Source of the DNA: WJMT01 sp964624145
GTDB lineage: Bacteria > Acidobacteriota > Aminicenantia > Aminicenantales > Aminicenantaceae
Direction: 5' to 3'
DNA length: 64,000 nt
NCBI GenBank assembly: GCA_964624145.1
Contig: CAZUXT010000001.1
Location: 1-64,000 of the forward strand
The translations under genes were made by a program, and so were the position numbers. How positions within the stretch are numbered: the first letter of the stretch is position 1; every line of letters begins with the position of its first letter. The notes under the pieces were generated by a model. That model had not been told where the DNA came from and did not search any database. It saw only the letters and a list, made by a program, of their open reading frames with translations. Of the stretch, positions 46,519 to 55,690 are shown piece by piece.

Positions 46519-48453
46519 ATGCTTAAATCAATGCGAAAAAACTTGAAATCCTTGGCACCCGCACTTTGGCTGGTTATCTTTGCCTTTATTCTTTCCATAT
46601 TCTTTGTATGGGGCAAAGGAGGTGGATCAGGAGAATCAAGGGATAAAAACGTTGTAGCCTATGTAGGAAAAGAAAAAATTTCCGTTGATTTATATATAAA
46701 TAGTCTCAGAATGAAAATCGAATCTCTCAAAGAGCAGTTCAAAGAGCTTGATTCCAACTTCATACAGCAGTTGAATATACCGCAGCAGGCCTTAGAAGAG
46801 ATCATAAGGCAAGAACTCCTTCTTCAAACAGCCCGCCATATTGGTGTCAAGGTTGCCAATTCTGAAATAAGAGACAGGGTGCTGAGTTATCCTGTATTCC
46901 AGAAAGACGGAAAATTCATCGGATTCGATGAATATCAAAAGATACTTGAATGGAACCGGACGACTGTTAGTGAATTCGAAGAAAGCATCTCCAAAGAAAT
47001 AATAACAACAAAAGCCATCCAGATTTTAACCTCAGGGGTCTCTGTAACGAGAGATGAAGTGTGGGAAAATTTCAAAAAAACCAACGAGTCCGCAGAACTG
47101 GAATATATTTATATCCCGTCTGACAAAATGGAACTCAGCGAACAGCCATCGAAAGAAGCCCTATCAAACTATTTCAGTAACAACAAAAATGAGTATGAAA
47201 TACCGGAAAAAAGAACTGCAGAATATGTGTTCCTTAATAAAGAGGACCTCAAGGAACAAATAGACATCAAGGATTCAGATGTAGAGAAATACTATGAAAG
47301 CAATATAAGTCATTTTGAAGAGCCTGAAAAAAGAAGAGTCCAGAGGATATTTCTCCCCTTTGAAGATAGTGAAAAAAAAGATATTCTCGAACAATCAAAC
47401 GAAATCAAAAAACAACTGGATAAAGGCGAAGATTTTGGAAAATTAGCCGCAGAGTTTTCAAAAGATGACCAGGCTGCAAACAATGGAGATTGGGGTTATT
47501 TTGAATGGAAACAGCTTCCTCTTGAAGAACAGGATGCTATCCAAGAAATGGGCGAAAAAGAAGTTTCAGACCCCATTGAACTCGAAGGCGGGGTATCTAT
47601 CATAAATATTTCGGAAATCCTGCCGGCTGTCCAACTCCCCTTAGAAGACGTCAGAGAACGGATAGAAACCATTCTCAGAGACAATACAGCAGAGGAAATG
47701 ATAGAAACGAGAATCGCTCAACTGGAAAAAACCGCGTTGAAAGAGAAGAGCCTTGATGCCGCCGCTCAAAAGATCGGTTATAAAATAAAAAACACCGGGC
47801 CTCTTGAATTAGGAGAAGGCATAGAAGAGATCGACCCATCAGGCTCCTTGAGTCAAATGCTTTTTAATATGGAGGAAAAAGAGATCTCCTCTCCCCTAAT
47901 CACTTATAAGGGAAAGGGAATTTCACAACTCATAAAGATAGAGCCCCCCAGGCCGGCAGCTTTTGAGGAAGTGGAAGAAAAAGTGAAAAATGATTTTATC
48001 AGCGAAAAACAAGAACTGAAAGCGTTTGAAAGGGCTTCCCGGATAAAAAGCAGTTCCAAGGGCTCAGACCTGAAAGAAATAGCTGAAAGTGATGATATTG
48101 AATATAAAAGCGCCCAGAATCACAAAAGAGAACAGTACCTCAGCCTTATAGGAGAAAACTCTGAAATAGACGGGTTTGCCTTTTCTCTACCCTTAAAGGA
48201 ACTGAGTGATCCAATCAAAGTAAAGGGAGGCGCTGTGCTTTTGCGTGTCATAGAAAGGAAAGAAGTAACAAAAGAGGAATTCGAAGAAAATTTCATACAG
48301 GCGCGAAACGAGCTTTTAAACACAAAACAGAATAAGCTCTTTCAGTCCATGTATATAAAGATGAGAGAGAATATCGGTGTGAAAATAAACTATGACCTCT
48401 ATACTCGTGTCAATTCTGAGATTTTATCCAGGTATCAGAGTGAAAATGACTGA
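46519..48453 (+). CDS. ppiD: PpiD/SurA-like periplasmic peptidyl-prolyl isomerase
   Basis: 644 residues. A single N-terminal membrane anchor (about 13-33) with a short basic cytoplasmic head, then a SurA-N-like chaperone domain (about 40-180). A parvulin domain follows at about 265-375, with RRVQRIFLPF, GEDFGKLAAEFSKDDQAAN and NGDWGYFEW. A second, degenerate parvulin-like repeat may lie at about 400-480. This matches PpiD, a membrane-anchored foldase at the Sec exit. A GAGGTG ribosome-binding site precedes the ATG. Confidence 0.85.
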   Translation: MLKSMRKNLKSLAPALWLVIFAFILSIFFVWGKGGGSGESRDKNVVAYVGKEKISVDLYINSLRMKIESLKEQFKELDSNFIQQLNIPQQALEEIIRQELLLQTARHIGVKVANSEIRDRVLSYPVFQKDGKFIGFDEYQKILEWNRTTVSEFEESISKEIITTKAIQILTSGVSVTRDEVWENFKKTNESAELEYIYIPSDKMELSEQPSKEALSNYFSNNKNEYEIPEKRTAEYVFLNKEDLKEQIDIKDSDVEKYYESNISHFEEPEKRRVQRIFLPFEDSEKKDILEQSNEIKKQLDKGEDFGKLAAEFSKDDQAANNGDWGYFEWKQLPLEEQDAIQEMGEKEVSDPIELEGGVSIINISEILPAVQLPLEDVRERIETILRDNTAEEMIETRIAQLEKTALKEKSLDAAAQKIGYKIKNTGPLELGEGIEEIDPSGSLSQMLFNMEEKEISSPLITYKGKGISQLIKIEPPRPAAFEEVEEKVKNDFISEKQELKAFERASRIKSSSKGSDLKEIAESDDIEYKSAQNHKREQYLSLIGENSEIDGFAFSLPLKELSDPIKVKGGAVLLRVIERKEVTKEEFEENFIQARNELLNTKQNKLFQSMYIKMRENIGVKINYDLYTRVNSEILSRYQSEND

Positions 48454-48481
48454 CCCATTAAGGAGATACCGAGAAAAAGCA

Positions 48482-49237
48482 TCATAAACGTATAAGCTCC
48501 AGCAGTAAGGACTCTACCTGGGCTTCCATCGCTTTCTTAAATCTTTCAATGGTTTGTGTGAATTCATCTTCAATATAATCCAGAATTCTCATGGGTTTTC
48601 CGATACTTACTCTAATTTTCCCTGGAGTTAAAAAAGGCTTTTGAGTGCCTAACATGGCAACAGGTGTAACCGGTATGACGAGTCCTTCCCTTTTATAAAG
48701 ATTATGGCAGATTATTGAAGGTCCTCTTTTAAACGCACTGATAAATGGATTATAGGTGTCTTCTTTGACCAATCCTTTCCCTTGAAGAAGCACAATAGCC
48801 CTCTTCTCTCTCAAACTCTGCTCGCATTTTCCAATAGCTGTCCTCTTTTTCCCGGATAGATCCACAGGGATTGTCCCGACTTTAGAAATATTGTTCGATA
48901 TGTAATACACAAGCGGGATCTTCACGGGCCCTGAAAGGAAATCAAGCAGCGCTCCAAATTTCTTGAGATTATGCCTCAGATAATTCCTGAACAAGCGATT
49001 GAGATCGTTTTTATTGAAAATCATCCTGTTTGCTGTGAAAATGATAGGACGCGGTGCTATTTTAAACAGGACCGCTATATCCTTAAAGCTTCCCACATGA
49101 TTCCCTACTATTATATTCGGCCCTGATTTAACAAAATTTTCTTTTCCTTTTAGGATAATTTTTTTGCCGAGAAGAGAGATGTCACTCAGAGTCCTTATAA
49201 CCGGCCAGAATCTTTTATACTCTAGTTCAAAATCCAT
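48482..49237 (-). CDS. PlsC-like 1-acylglycerol-3-phosphate acyltransferase, atypical motifs
   Basis: 251 residues. Overall layout is that of the LPLAT family: a motif I region IIVGNHVGSFKD near 41-52, then TANRMIFNKNDL, KIPLVYYI, IPVDLSGKKRTAIGKC and VIPVTPVAML. Two canonical motifs are altered: motif I has five rather than four residues between His and Asp (HVGSFKD), and the FPEGTR-type motif reads LLQGKGL. Either the substrate site is remodelled or activity is reduced. Convergent with the ppiD-like gene and divergent from iadA. Confidence 0.7.
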   Translation of the reverse strand: MDFELEYKRFWPVIRTLSDISLLGKKIILKGKENFVKSGPNIIVGNHVGSFKDIAVLFKIAPRPIIFTANRMIFNKNDLNRLFRNYLRHNLKKFGALLDFLSGPVKIPLVYYISNNISKVGTIPVDLSGKKRTAIGKCEQSLREKRAIVLLQGKGLVKEDTYNPFISAFKRGPSIICHNLYKREGLVIPVTPVAMLGTQKPFLTPGKIRVSIGKPMRILDYIEDEFTQTIERFKKAMEAQVESLLLELIRL

Positions 49238-49444
49238 TTTATAAAATATCCTTTAAAATATCCCACTTAACAAACCATTGCAAGACCCGTTTCTTTTCCA
49301 TATTTTCACTTTCCCGGCTGCAATTTTCAAGTAAATATTTATATTTCCTCTCCTTGTCTTGAAAATTTCTGACATCCATGATAACTTAAAATCCAATTTC
49401 ATCAGGCCCGGAAAGGTTGCGGCTTTTATGAAAAGGAGATTAAA

Positions 49445-50617
49445 ATGATCACCTTATTAAAAGGAGGGCAAATTTATGCCCCGTCTCCTCTCGGCAAAAA
49501 AGACCTCCTCATCGCAGGAAAGCAGATTGTCTCAGTAGAAGAACCAGGAACCATCCATCTCAGGGGAATTCCTTTTGAAGAAATCGATTTGTCCGGAAAG
49601 ATCGTCACACCTGGGTTTATAGACAGCCATGTCCATATTCTCGGAGGCGGCGGTGAGGGCGGACCTGCGACGAGAACGCCCGAAATCAAAATTGAGAATA
49701 TCATTTCCAGTGGAGTCACAACGGTCATAGGATGTCTCGGGACTGACAGTGTGACCCGGCATATGGAGTCACTCTATGCCAAAGCAAAAGGTCTTGAAGC
49801 TGAAGGTATCTCCACATATATATTTTCCGGTTCCTATGAAATACCAACCATGACCCTTACCGGCAGCATAAGGCGGGACCTTGTCCTCATAGATAAAGTC
49901 ATCGGTGCCGGAGAAGTCGCCATCTCTGATCACCGCTCATCACAGCCTTCTTTTAGAGAATTCTGCCGGCTTGCTGCTGAGTGCCGTGTTGGAGGCATGC
50001 TGGGAGGAAAAGCAGGAATCCTGCACTGTCATGTAGGGGACGGTGAACAAAAATTGGAGATGATCTTCCGCCTGGTCAATGAAACGGAGATTCCCCCCAG
50101 TCAAATAATCCCCACGCACTGCAACAGAAATCCGGATCTTTTAGAGGAAGCCATTGACTTTAATAAAATGGGGGGATCCATTGACTTTACTGCGGGTGCA
50201 GATCCAAATAACGAAAAAGGAGGCCTTATCAGCATAAGTGAGGCCGTCAGTAGGTGTATAGAAAAAAAGGCCCGTCTTGACCACATCACCGTAAGCTCAG
50301 ACGGCAATGGAAGCATGCCTGTTTTTGATGAAAAGGGAAGCCTTATAGGGCTTACCGTTGCCGATCAAAAAAGCCTTCTATCTCATTTCCGCTGCCTGAT
50401 CGACAGAAATATATTGGAAATAGATAAGGCACTAAAGATATTCACCCTCAATCCCGCACTCTGTTACTCTCTCGGAAAAAAAGGGGGAATATCGCCCGGT
50501 TATGATGCGGATATCAACATTTTTGATTCCCGGTTCAATCTGATTCACTCATTTTCCATGGGGAAAAAAGTAATGGAAAATAAAAAATTGCTCGTTAAAG
50601 GAACTTTTTCACAATAA
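49445..50617 (+). CDS. iadA: Beta-aspartyl (isoaspartyl) dipeptidase
   Basis: 390 residues, amidohydrolase superfamily. Metal-binding HxH is H62/H64 in GFIDSHVHILGGGGEGG. Other IadA signatures are AISDHRSSQPS, LHCHVGDG, PTHCNRNPDL and the catalytic Asp in SSDGNGS. It cleaves isoaspartyl dipeptides from damaged or recycled proteins, or from cyanophycin-like material. An AAAAGGAG ribosome-binding site sits 6-8 nt before the ATG. nhaC follows after 41 nt on the same strand. Confidence 0.92.
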   Translation: MITLLKGGQIYAPSPLGKKDLLIAGKQIVSVEEPGTIHLRGIPFEEIDLSGKIVTPGFIDSHVHILGGGGEGGPATRTPEIKIENIISSGVTTVIGCLGTDSVTRHMESLYAKAKGLEAEGISTYIFSGSYEIPTMTLTGSIRRDLVLIDKVIGAGEVAISDHRSSQPSFREFCRLAAECRVGGMLGGKAGILHCHVGDGEQKLEMIFRLVNETEIPPSQIIPTHCNRNPDLLEEAIDFNKMGGSIDFTAGADPNNEKGGLISISEAVSRCIEKKARLDHITVSSDGNGSMPVFDEKGSLIGLTVADQKSLLSHFRCLIDRNILEIDKALKIFTLNPALCYSLGKKGGISPGYDADINIFDSRFNLIHSFSMGKKVMENKKLLVKGTFSQ

Positions 50618-50658
50618 AATATAGTTGGACCCTTTAATTTTATAAAGAGTAAAAAGCA

Positions 50659-52086
50659 ATGAACAATCAATCGGAAAAAAATGCCAGGACTCCGAATAAA
50701 CCCGGATTCTATACGGCTCTCATACCATTGATAGCCATGGGACTTCTTCTTGGTGTGGGTTATGGAATTTATCAAATCAGACCTCAAGTGCTGTTGGTCG
50801 CAGCTGCATTTCTAACCGGATGCCTCGGATTTATTCTTAAATTCAAATGGAGCGACATGGAAAAAGGGATTGTCAACGGCATACATAAGGCAATGCCTGC
50901 CATTCTCATTATGCTTTGTGTGGGGATTCTGATAGGGTCATGGATAGCATCAGGAACGATCCCTATGGTCATATATTACGGGCTCAAACTTATATCGCCC
51001 CAATTCTTTCTTGTTACAGCCTGTTTTATCTGCTCCCTGACATCTCTCGCTACAGGAACATCATGGGGAACCATAGGAACACTTGGTGTTGCGTTCATAG
51101 GGATAGCCATGGGTCTCGGAATCCCGCTCGGACAGGCGGCAGGAGCCATCGTGGCAGGTGCTTATTTCGGAGATAAAATGTCTCCCTTTTCAGATGTGAC
51201 AAACCTGGCACCCGTCGCAGCGGGCTCAAACCTTTTCGACCACATCAAACATATGATGTGGTCAGCGGCCCCCGCCTGGCTGCTTGGCCTTTTTATATAT
51301 TTCCTCATAGGTCTCAGATACAGTGCAAAGGAAGTAGAGTCCGAAAGCATGAAAATAATCACACATACTTTAAAGGAGAACTTTAACTTTAATATCCTTC
51401 TTCTGCTCCCGATGGTCGTTGTCTTTTACTTTGCAGCCACCAAAAAACCGACCATACCGGGCATGCTGATTTCTTCCTTTATCGCCGGCATTCTCGCCCT
51501 TGCTTTTCAAGGAGTATCCATTCAAGAATTTGCCTCCGCAATCAATACAGGTTACGAATCCAACACAGGTGTTCCACAGGTCGACCAGCTCATATCCAGA
51601 GGAGGCCTGATGAGTATGATGGAAACCCAATTGGTTGCTTTTACGGCTTTCAGTTTCGGGGGGATAATGCAGTCAACAGGAATGCTCTCTGTCATACTGG
51701 ATAAGGTTATGAAATTCACACGTAAAGTCTCCAGCCTTGTCATAACAACCATATCAGCCTGTATTATTACGGCTCTGGTCACTGGAAGTTCTTATCTTTC
51801 CATGATTATCCCCGAAGAACTGCTGGCCCCCATTTATAAAAGAAAAAACCTTGCCGCAAAAAACCTTTCAAGGATAGCCGAAGAAAGCGGCGCCATTATA
51901 GTTCCCTTGATACCCTGGAGTATGGCAGGTGTTTATATAACGGGGACCATAGGCGTTTCCACATTCTCCTATCTTCCCTGGACATTCATGAATTATATTT
52001 CTGTTGCTCTCTTAGCGGTGTTTGGATTCACAGGATTTACAATGGCCTCAAAAAAGAGAGAAGACGAGACTCAAATAGGAAGCTGA
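50659..52086 (+). CDS. nhaC: NhaC-family Na+/H+ antiporter or related transporter
   Basis: 475 residues, about eleven membrane helices. The NhaC motif region GTSWGTIGTLGVAFIGIAMG followed by GAIVAGAYFGDKMSPFSDVT (about 133-185) is highly characteristic. NhaC proteins exchange Na+ for H+, and some relatives exchange organic acids. Immediate linkage to iadA suggests a role in uptake or homeostasis tied to aspartyl-dipeptide use; this is inference from position. Ends 12 nt before a convergent small gene. Confidence 0.88.
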   Translation: MNNQSEKNARTPNKPGFYTALIPLIAMGLLLGVGYGIYQIRPQVLLVAAAFLTGCLGFILKFKWSDMEKGIVNGIHKAMPAILIMLCVGILIGSWIASGTIPMVIYYGLKLISPQFFLVTACFICSLTSLATGTSWGTIGTLGVAFIGIAMGLGIPLGQAAGAIVAGAYFGDKMSPFSDVTNLAPVAAGSNLFDHIKHMMWSAAPAWLLGLFIYFLIGLRYSAKEVESESMKIITHTLKENFNFNILLLLPMVVVFYFAATKKPTIPGMLISSFIAGILALAFQGVSIQEFASAINTGYESNTGVPQVDQLISRGGLMSMMETQLVAFTAFSFGGIMQSTGMLSVILDKVMKFTRKVSSLVITTISACIITALVTGSSYLSMIIPEELLAPIYKRKNLAAKNLSRIAEESGAIIVPLIPWSMAGVYITGTIGVSTFSYLPWTFMNYISVALLAVFGFTGFTMASKKREDETQIGS

Positions 52087-52098
52087 GCACAAATCCCT

Positions 52099-52389
52099 TT
52101 AATCTTTATCATCCGGTTTTTCCATGCGTTTTAAAGCTTCCTCGTATTTCCTATGAGCTTCTCTTTGTTTTTCCCTTGCTAACTCCGCTGTAGAATCAAA
52201 TCTTGCTTCAAATCCCTCTTTTCTCTTTCTCTCTTTTAAAAGAAGGTCTTCAAGGCTTCCCTTCTTTTTCTTCTTCCTCTCAAATCTTATGACTTCCTTA
52301 TTAGTGGAATCTATCCATAATAGGGACCCGCAGCAAGGACATTCCGCTTTGAATACGATCGAATCCTTTTTATTGTTTTTTTTATTCAT
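52099..52389 (-). CDS. Small Cys-containing, charged hypothetical protein
   Basis: 96 residues from the ATG at 52389; an in-frame ATG at 52422 would add 11 hydrophobic residues. Near the N-terminus, AECPCCGSLLWID looks like half of a zinc ribbon with only one Cys cluster. The rest is a lysine/arginine/glutamate-rich, probably coiled-coil tail with a run of five lysines. No family recognised. It lies 67-100 nt downstream of nothing on its own strand except the sigma-54 activator gene at 52490-53497, with which it may be co-transcribed. Confidence 0.6.
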   Translation of the reverse strand: MNKKNNKKDSIVFKAECPCCGSLLWIDSTNKEVIRFERKKKKKGSLEDLLLKERKRKEGFEARFDSTAELAREKQREAHRKYEEALKRMEKPDDKD

Positions 52390-52489
52390 TTTAACAAAAT
52401 CTATCAAAAATTTGAAAATCATTCAAGTCAAGTCCCTGGATTTTATTCAAGGGATGAAGTTGCTGAGGTTCAAATGAAATTCAAGCGAG

Positions 52490-53497
52490 TTAAGGCATCT
52501 CTATCCGGTGTTTTTTTATGAGTTTAAAAAGGCCCTGGCGGCTTAATCCGATTTTTTCAGCCGTCTGCGTTTGATTATAATTAAAACGAGCCAAGGCCTG
52601 GTTTAAATACTTCCTTTCAAACTCTGCCCTTGCGGCAAAAAAACCATAGGAAATCGGACTTGCCTTTTTTATCCCGGAACATATCTTCCGTGAAAGGTCT
52701 TTCTCAGAAATGACGTCAGAGTCCTGACCTAAAACCATACATCTCAACACTTCGTTTCTGAGTTCCCTCACATTCCCCGGCCATGAATAGTTTAACAGAA
52801 AATCCAAGGCTTCGGAAGAAAACCGGAGTTTTTTTAAATTCATCTCTCCGCTGAATTTATGTGTGAAATATTCCAGGAGATATGAAATATCACATCCCCT
52901 GTCTTTTAACGGCGGCAGTTTGATAGAAATTATTTTCAGCCTGTAGTACAAGTCCTCACGGAATCTTTCCTTTTCAACCTCTTTCTCTATATCCTTATTG
53001 GTCGCACTTATCACTTTTATATCAACAGAGCGCGGCCTGTTCTCACCGATTCTCCGGAGCTCTTTTTCCTGAAGAACACGCAAAAGTTTAGATTGAAGCA
53101 TAGGGGATAAATCACAAATCTCATCAAGAAACAAAATCCCTTTGTCCGCTTCTTCAATAAGACCCTGTTTATCTCTCAAAGCCCCTGTGAAAGAACCCCT
53201 TCTGTATCCAAACAGTTCACTCTCTAAAAGATTTTCAGGGATAGCTCCGCAGTTTAAAGCAACGAAATTCTCTTTTCTTCTTATTCCTATTAAATGGATA
53301 TTTCTTGCCACCAATTCTTTTCCTGTGCCGCTCTCTCCGCTTATAAAAACTGGAGCCTCTATATCCTTAACTTTATGAATGAACCGATAGACTTTTTGCA
53401 TGGATAGGCTTTTGCCCACAATTTGGAAATTCTCTGAAACCTTTTCCATCCCCTCTCTTGGGATGCTTTCCGTACGGATCATATCCTTCCACTCCAA
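52490..53497 (-). CDS. Sigma-54 interaction domain / Fis-type transcriptional activator without receiver
   Basis: 335 residues. The AAA+ domain starts near residue 25: Walker A GESGTGKE, sigma-54 loop GSFTGA (Ser replacing the usual Ala), Walker B LFLDEI and the NVRELRNEVLRC arginine-finger region. A Fis helix-turn-helix closes the protein (FNYNQTQTAEKIGLSRQGLF). There is no receiver or other N-terminal sensor, as in PspF, so activity may be set by a partner protein or by amount. Target promoters are unknown. It is 87 nt downstream of the TPR gene on the same strand. Confidence 0.88.
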   Translation of the reverse strand: MEWKDMIRTESIPREGMEKVSENFQIVGKSLSMQKVYRFIHKVKDIEAPVFISGESGTGKELVARNIHLIGIRRKENFVALNCGAIPENLLESELFGYRRGSFTGALRDKQGLIEEADKGILFLDEICDLSPMLQSKLLRVLQEKELRRIGENRPRSVDIKVISATNKDIEKEVEKERFREDLYYRLKIISIKLPPLKDRGCDISYLLEYFTHKFSGEMNLKKLRFSSEALDFLLNYSWPGNVRELRNEVLRCMVLGQDSDVISEKDLSRKICSGIKKASPISYGFFAARAEFERKYLNQALARFNYNQTQTAEKIGLSRQGLFKLIKKHRIEMP

Positions 53498-53584
53498 TTT
53501 AGATAACGATTATGGATTTGCATTTTCTCACTTCTGATCTTTTATGCGGGCACAAACAAGGAAGGATAGGAAATGAACAAAGAA

Positions 53585-55690
53585 TTATATCTTCTTTTTT
53601 ATTTCGTTTATTTTTTCCTTTGTTTTTCTATAATCTTTATTCCACTGTTTAACTTCTTTGTACAGGCTCAGGGCTTTCTTAAATTCGCTGAGATCCTCAT
53701 AAACAGAAGCGATTTCATATTTAAGGGAATAGGCTGGTTCTGTGCCTTCTTTAATCAAATCAAGGGCCTTTTGCAGCCATTTGAGAGCTTCTTTAAAATT
53801 TTTTTTCTTACGGAAACAGGAGCTGATGACATGAAAACTGTCTGCTGCTATGTTTTCGTCTTTAGAGGCAATCTTAGCTTCCTCGATAGCCTCATCAAAC
53901 AATCCCTGTTCCATAAAGGCCAAGGAAAGATTATAATGACTATCATAGTCTTCTTTCCCGACCTTCTCATCCAGAGCTTTTCGAAAATCAGATACAATAT
54001 CTGAGAGAGCTTTCTCCACAATCGTTGTGTCCCCTCTTAACTGGTAATTGTAAATATCTTTAATAGCTTGTATTTCTTCGTCCGGTCTGCTGGCAAGGTC
54101 ATAATATTTTTTTTCACCGTCTTGTTTTGAGACAATAGGAATAATATCTGTTTCAGCAAAAATATCAGCGGCTGTTAATTTTTCCTCGGAATCAGGTCTT
54201 AAGGAAGAAGGTTCAGAAGGAGGGGGAGGTTGCTTGAATTCTCCGAATAATTCCGTTTCTTTCTTCTTCACTTCGCCCAAACGCGACGGGATATCTTTAA
54301 TGCGAACTTCTGAAGCGGCAACTTCCAACTCTTTGATTTTTCTATCTATCTTTTCATGATCCGGATACCTGATATTTAGATTTTGAAGAATTCTCCGTGC
54401 GTTCTTGAGAAGACCCTGTTCAATATACAAATCCACTTTAGCGAGAGTGGTCTCTATGACTTCTTCAACCTCACTGACATCCAAAGAGGCCTCTTCATCC
54501 TCTCCCAGCAAGCCGAGCTCCTTTTTTGTTTTCTTGTATTCATTGAAATACTCTTCTTTCTCTGGAAAGAGATTCAGCAGCTCTCCCAAAACCGAGATCA
54601 TCTTTTCTTTTTCCTGCTTTTTTCTGTACTCTCTTAAAATGAGTCTGTTCGCAATTTCAAGATTGTCTTTGTTTCCTTTTGATCTGTAAAGATCGGCTAG
54701 TTTCTCAAGGGTTCTTATATGAGGCTTTCTCCCTGACAATATAAGGCCCAAAAGACCGATGGCCTTGTCTTCCTTTTTCTTCCTTGCTAACAGATCGACA
54801 ACCGGCTCATAATATTCAAATGCCTTATCAAGATCTCCCTCTTCTATGAACAGCTTTCCCAGTTTTACTCTTGCATCAATATCCTTTGGACTTTCGGTTG
54901 TGATTCGCAGAAATACTTCTTTTGCTTTGTCATTGTTTTTATCTTCCAAATAAAGCTTGCCTAAAATATAAAGCGCTCTTAGATTTTTTTGGTCTTTTTT
55001 AAGTATCTCGTTAATAAGCTTGAAAGCTTCCTTCCTCTTGTCTTCTTTCTTGTATATCTCAATGATATTGGTCAAAGTACGGGGATAATCTTCTCTTAAG
55101 TCTCTTGCTTTTTGTAATACTTTATGTGCGTCCTCCAGCTCGTCTTTACTGATCTTATATTCCGCGACCTCATTTAATCTTTCGATAGCATTATCAATCT
55201 TCCCTTCCTTTTCATACAATCCCGCCAAAGTCTCTCTTGATTCCATGTCATCTTCATTGAGTTTGAGCACGGCTTCATACATCTCAATGGCTTCTTTATT
55301 CTTCTTGCTCTTCTTTAACTCCCTTGCCAGTTTCGAATATTCAGCCAGGGCTTCGGACTTAAATCCCCGGCTTTTATAAAGGTCTGCCAGTCTTCTGGAG
55401 ATATCAAGGTTCTCCGGTTCTATCCTGGCAATCCTTTTAAGGGTGGCAATTGATTTGGAATAAATGCCTTTCTCTTCATATAAATTGGCTATTTTTTCAA
55501 ACTCATCGACCGCCTTTTTTCTCTTACCTGATTTTACATACAAGTCCCCTATTATATTCCTAATAGGAATATCCTGTTCGCTTCCCGTCAATAATTTTTT
55601 ATATTCTGTGACAGCTTCCTCAGTCTTCCCCTTCTTGACTAATTTTCTGGCCCTGTCTTCTATTCTTTGTCTTTCTTCTTTATCAGTCAT
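53585..55690 (-). CDS. Large TPR-repeat protein
   Basis: 701 residues, soluble, no signal peptide. From residue about 15 to 390 there are ten or more tetratricopeptide repeats (for example AVDEFEKIANLYEEKGIYSK, AIEMYEAVLKLNEDDMESRE). A linker with a proline-rich stretch (QPPPPSEPSSLRPDSEE) lies near 480-500. Further TPRs at about 590-700 end EVKQWNKDYRKTKEKINEIK. It probably scaffolds a cytoplasmic complex; similar proteins appear with gliding or pilus systems in myxobacteria-like genomes, but that link is not shown here. Its ATG overlaps the rnhB stop by 4 nt, placing it at the end of the rpsP-trmD-rplS operon. Confidence 0.8.
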   Translation of the reverse strand: MTDKEERQRIEDRARKLVKKGKTEEAVTEYKKLLTGSEQDIPIRNIIGDLYVKSGKRKKAVDEFEKIANLYEEKGIYSKSIATLKRIARIEPENLDISRRLADLYKSRGFKSEALAEYSKLARELKKSKKNKEAIEMYEAVLKLNEDDMESRETLAGLYEKEGKIDNAIERLNEVAEYKISKDELEDAHKVLQKARDLREDYPRTLTNIIEIYKKEDKRKEAFKLINEILKKDQKNLRALYILGKLYLEDKNNDKAKEVFLRITTESPKDIDARVKLGKLFIEEGDLDKAFEYYEPVVDLLARKKKEDKAIGLLGLILSGRKPHIRTLEKLADLYRSKGNKDNLEIANRLILREYRKKQEKEKMISVLGELLNLFPEKEEYFNEYKKTKKELGLLGEDEEASLDVSEVEEVIETTLAKVDLYIEQGLLKNARRILQNLNIRYPDHEKIDRKIKELEVAASEVRIKDIPSRLGEVKKKETELFGEFKQPPPPSEPSSLRPDSEEKLTAADIFAETDIIPIVSKQDGEKKYYDLASRPDEEIQAIKDIYNYQLRGDTTIVEKALSDIVSDFRKALDEKVGKEDYDSHYNLSLAFMEQGLFDEAIEEAKIASKDENIAADSFHVISSCFRKKKNFKEALKWLQKALDLIKEGTEPAYSLKYEIASVYEDLSEFKKALSLYKEVKQWNKDYRKTKEKINEIKKKI

